Shown in pieces: positions 61,860-64,000 of a stretch of 64,000 nucleotides of DNA. The DNA is from UBA1141 sp963665155. GTDB taxonomy: Bacteria; Chloroflexota; Dehalococcoidia; Lucifugimonadales; UBA3495. The notes beneath the pieces were generated by a model, which worked only from the letters and a program-made list of their open reading frames with translations, had not been told where the DNA came from and did not search any database. The stretch is from assembly GCA_963665155.2 (NCBI GenBank), contig OY761986.2, positions 1,054,001 to 1,118,000 of the forward strand, in the 5' to 3' direction. The translations under genes were made by a program, and so were the position numbers. Within the stretch, counting starts at the first letter, position 1. Every line of letters starts with the position of its first letter.

Positions 61860-64000
61860 ATGGACCTTTGGTCCGACGCTCAATTGGCATCAATACACAA
61901 GATGCTCAACCCCAAGTCCCTCGCAATCGTCGGGGCGACTCCGCGATTGCAATATGGTGGCAGGATGCTTGCCGCCGCCTTGAATGCGTCGGACAGGCTC
62001 AAGGTCTACCCGGTCAATCCCCGCTACGACGAGATAATGGACACCAAGTGCTATCCCAGCGTGTCGGACCTACCCGAAGCGCCGGACTTGGTCGCCATAG
62101 TTGTCCCATATGACCGGGTGCTGGACGTTCTCCGGGAAAGCCACGAAAAGGGAGTTGGAGCAGCCATCGTCATCTCTGCCGGTTTCGCCGAACGGGGTGA
62201 GGATGACCGCCGTGACTTGCAAAACGAGCTAGCGGAATTCGCTCTTTCTTCGGGAATGCGAGTTTCCGGACCAAACTGCCTGGGAATCGCGAACATCAAA
62301 GACGATGTCTGGGTGAGCGCCTCCACACTTGGCGCACAAGCCCGTCCCGGAACGATAGGCCTGGTTTGCCAGAGCGGCGCTTCGGCTTTCGGCCCGTTCC
62401 TCAACCGGGCATTGGACGCCAGCATCGGCTTCACCTACGTGGTTTCAACGGGCAACGAGGCAGACCTAGACTTCTCCGACTTCGTTAGGTACTTGCTGGA
62501 CGACGAAGATACCAAGGTAATTGCCGGGTTCGTAGAAGGGTTTAAGGACGCTCGGAAATTCATAGAGGTTTCCAAGGTCGCTGCCCAGCGAGGCAAACCA
62601 ATCGTGCTGATCAAAATCGGCCGGTCCGATCTGGGAGCCAAGGCGGCTTTGTCCCATACCGCCGCACTGACCGGGACGGATGCCCTGTACGACGCAGCCA
62701 TGGCTCAACACGGCGTCATTCGGGTGCAAGACTACGACGAGTTGCTGGAAGTCTCCCAACTTCTGGCTCAACTACCGCCACCTAGCAAGCAGGCGATAAC
62801 CGTTGTGTCCCACTCCGGCGGGATCAGTTCTTTGACCGCCGACATGTGCGGGCAGGCAGGGCTGGACCTCCCTCCCCTCAGCGACGCCGCCAGCGACCGT
62901 ATCAACGATGTGCTCAAGGGCTTCGGTTGGGCCGCGAACCCCGCCGACGTAACCGGATTCGCCAACAGCGAGTCCTTCCCCCGTATCATGGAGTTAATGA
63001 TCGGCGAACCAGAAGTTGGGACGTTGGTGGTCGCAAGCTCGGGGGCCGACCTCCAAGCCGAGCAGGTCATTGCCCAGCGGGACCAAGGCCTGTCAAAACC
63101 GCCGGGCCTTCAAAAGGGGCTGGTCTTCCTATGGACGGGCAGCCGAAGCGCAACCGCTGGGCTGGACAGGCTGAAGCAGGCCGAGGTGCCGGTGTTTTAC
63201 ACTCCCAACCGCTTGGCCACCGGGCTGAGCAATTATCTGGACTACTATAATTGGCTCGGCAGGTTTCAGAACCAAGAACCGGGGGTTGCCCCATCCATGG
63301 ATGAATCCCAGGAGAATGCGATTCCTAACCTGTCGGAAATAAAAGGCACCCACAGCTTGTCCGAACACGAATCCAAACTGTTGATAGCGGCTTGGGGCAT
63401 TCCCATGACCAAGGAATCTTTGGCTACTTCGTCTGAAGAAGCGGTGGCCGCAGCACGAGGATTGGGTTACCCGGTGGCTGTCAAACTTGATTCGCCCGAC
63501 ATTCTGCACAAGACCGAGGCTGGGGTAATCCGGCTGGGATTGGACAGTGATCTGGCCGTTTGGCAATCCTGCCAAGAGATTATGTCAACCGTCTCGGATT
63601 TGCCGGTGGACACTGCCTTTTCCGGAGTCCTAATCCAAGAAATGGTGAGCGGAGCGGTGGAGGTTATAGTCGGCGTCTCCTATGACACTCAACTCGGACC
63701 GGTGTTGTTGTTCGGAACCGGAGGCGTGATGGTGGAGGTCTACAACGATGTGGCCCTGCGGTTGTGCCCAATTAATTTAACCCAAGCCCACGAAATGATA
63801 GCCGAAGTTAAGGGCTCGCGGCTGTTGCAAGGGTTCAGGGGCCAGCCCCCGGCGGACATCGATGCCTTGGCCGAGACCTTGGTCCGCGTTTCCCACTTGG
63901 CGATAAACCTGGAAGGCCAGCTCACCGAACTAGATATCAACCCTCTGATGGTCCTGCCCCAAGGCCAAGGGGTCAAAGCCGCCGATGCGCTGGCCATATT
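61860..64000 (+). CDS. ADP-forming acyl-CoA synthetase (acetyl-CoA synthetase type), 3' end outside the window
   Basis: The frame is open from ATG 61860 to the window edge, over 713 residues. The CoA-binding domain comes first (MLNPKSLAIVGATPRLQYGGRM), then the succinyl-CoA-ligase-like flavodoxin domain (GVGAAIVISAGFAERGED, SGPNCLGIANI, GLVCQSGASAFG), the phospho-His segment ALSHTAALTGTD, and an ATP-grasp domain (LSEHESKLLIAAWGIPMTKE, GYPVAVKLDSPDILHKTEAGVIRLGL, VEVIVGVSYDTQLGPVLLFGTGGVMVEVYNDVALRLCP, LTELDINPLMV). This single-chain type makes ATP from acyl-CoA, ADP and phosphate, or the reverse. Only a few C-terminal residues should be missing. Confidence 0.92.
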   Translation, partial: MDLWSDAQLASIHKMLNPKSLAIVGATPRLQYGGRMLAAALNASDRLKVYPVNPRYDEIMDTKCYPSVSDLPEAPDLVAIVVPYDRVLDVLRESHEKGVGAAIVISAGFAERGEDDRRDLQNELAEFALSSGMRVSGPNCLGIANIKDDVWVSASTLGAQARPGTIGLVCQSGASAFGPFLNRALDASIGFTYVVSTGNEADLDFSDFVRYLLDDEDTKVIAGFVEGFKDARKFIEVSKVAAQRGKPIVLIKIGRSDLGAKAALSHTAALTGTDALYDAAMAQHGVIRVQDYDELLEVSQLLAQLPPPSKQAITVVSHSGGISSLTADMCGQAGLDLPPLSDAASDRINDVLKGFGWAANPADVTGFANSESFPRIMELMIGEPEVGTLVVASSGADLQAEQVIAQRDQGLSKPPGLQKGLVFLWTGSRSATAGLDRLKQAEVPVFYTPNRLATGLSNYLDYYNWLGRFQNQEPGVAPSMDESQENAIPNLSEIKGTHSLSEHESKLLIAAWGIPMTKESLATSSEEAVAAARGLGYPVAVKLDSPDILHKTEAGVIRLGLDSDLAVWQSCQEIMSTVSDLPVDTAFSGVLIQEMVSGAVEVIVGVSYDTQLGPVLLFGTGGVMVEVYNDVALRLCPINLTQAHEMIAEVKGSRLLQGFRGQPPADIDALAETLVRVSHLAINLEGQLTELDINPLMVLPQGQGVKAADALAI

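Overview
The window looks like a chromosomal segment of a free-living or host-associated member of the Chloroflexota (Dehalococcoidia / SAR202-like). This rests on gene content, not on a marker tree: DapL-type lysine synthesis, archaeal-type phosphoglycerate mutase (ApgM), a DUF3105 membrane protein inside a purine cluster, a maleate-isomerase-like catabolic gene, an acetamidase/formamidase, an ADP-forming acyl-CoA synthetase and DUF3291. Housekeeping blocks are intact and tightly packed. The accessory stretches between them are full of insertion sequences, small non-autonomous elements and broken genes.

Layout. 1-2390: a truncated maleate-isomerase-like gene ended by an IS1182-type element. 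2539-4931: a small MIase-like protein, a 12-repeat LRR protein, tRNA-Ala and a degenerate receiver domain. 5329-9802: a ubiquitin-like conjugation set, namely a zinc-ribbon/E2 fusion (one frameshift), an E1 (ThiF fold) and a JAB/JAMM peptidase. An IS701-type element with perfect 16-bp ends and a CTAG target duplication sits between E2 and E1. 9792-18910: a 9.1-kb island bounded by near-perfect 26-bp inverted repeats. It holds a decayed DUF499 ATPase, a decayed DUF1156 DNA methylase, a translationally coupled GIY-YIG nuclease and transposase debris.

18997-28082 (minus): a purine cluster (purS, DUF3105, purC, purB, HAD phosphatase, purE, two unknown proteins, purD, guaA). 28330-39132 (plus): core genes tsaC, a prenyl-synthase-like gene without its Asp-rich motifs, pgk, apgM, tpiA, miaA, dapF, dapL and hflX, with two small broken genes between them. 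39355-52137: an accessory, heavily decayed region. It holds a truncated SDR, a DNA glycosylase gene broken by a 50-bp tandem duplication, a TA-flanked MITE, tRNA-Val/Leu/Arg followed by a broken tyrosine recombinase, a TPR pair, an IS5 relic, tRNA-Glu followed by a second broken tyrosine recombinase, a C2H2-type zinc-finger protein, an ISNCY-like relic and a cytochrome c gene with a broken haem motif. 52426-64000: metabolism (PurM/HypE-like protein, threonine dehydratase-like PLP enzyme, DedA, small HTH protein, acetamidase, SnoaL-like, DUF3291, ADP-forming acyl-CoA synthetase). It also has a thiamine-diphosphate enzyme split by an IS1182-type element with a 146-bp MITE beside it.

Three patterns cut across the window. 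Single-base frameshifts are confined to accessory genes; the purine, glycolysis and lysine genes read through cleanly. Short tandem duplications (units of 9 to 50 bp) occur in or next to many genes and are usually multiples of three in the intact ones. Insertion at CTAG is shared by an IS701-type element, a MITE with related ends and an IS1182-type element. The strongest candidates for something new are the zinc-ribbon-E2/E1/JAB set, which has no visible ubiquitin-like or nucleotide-cyclase partner, and the inverted-repeat-bounded DUF499/DUF1156/GIY-YIG island beside purS.
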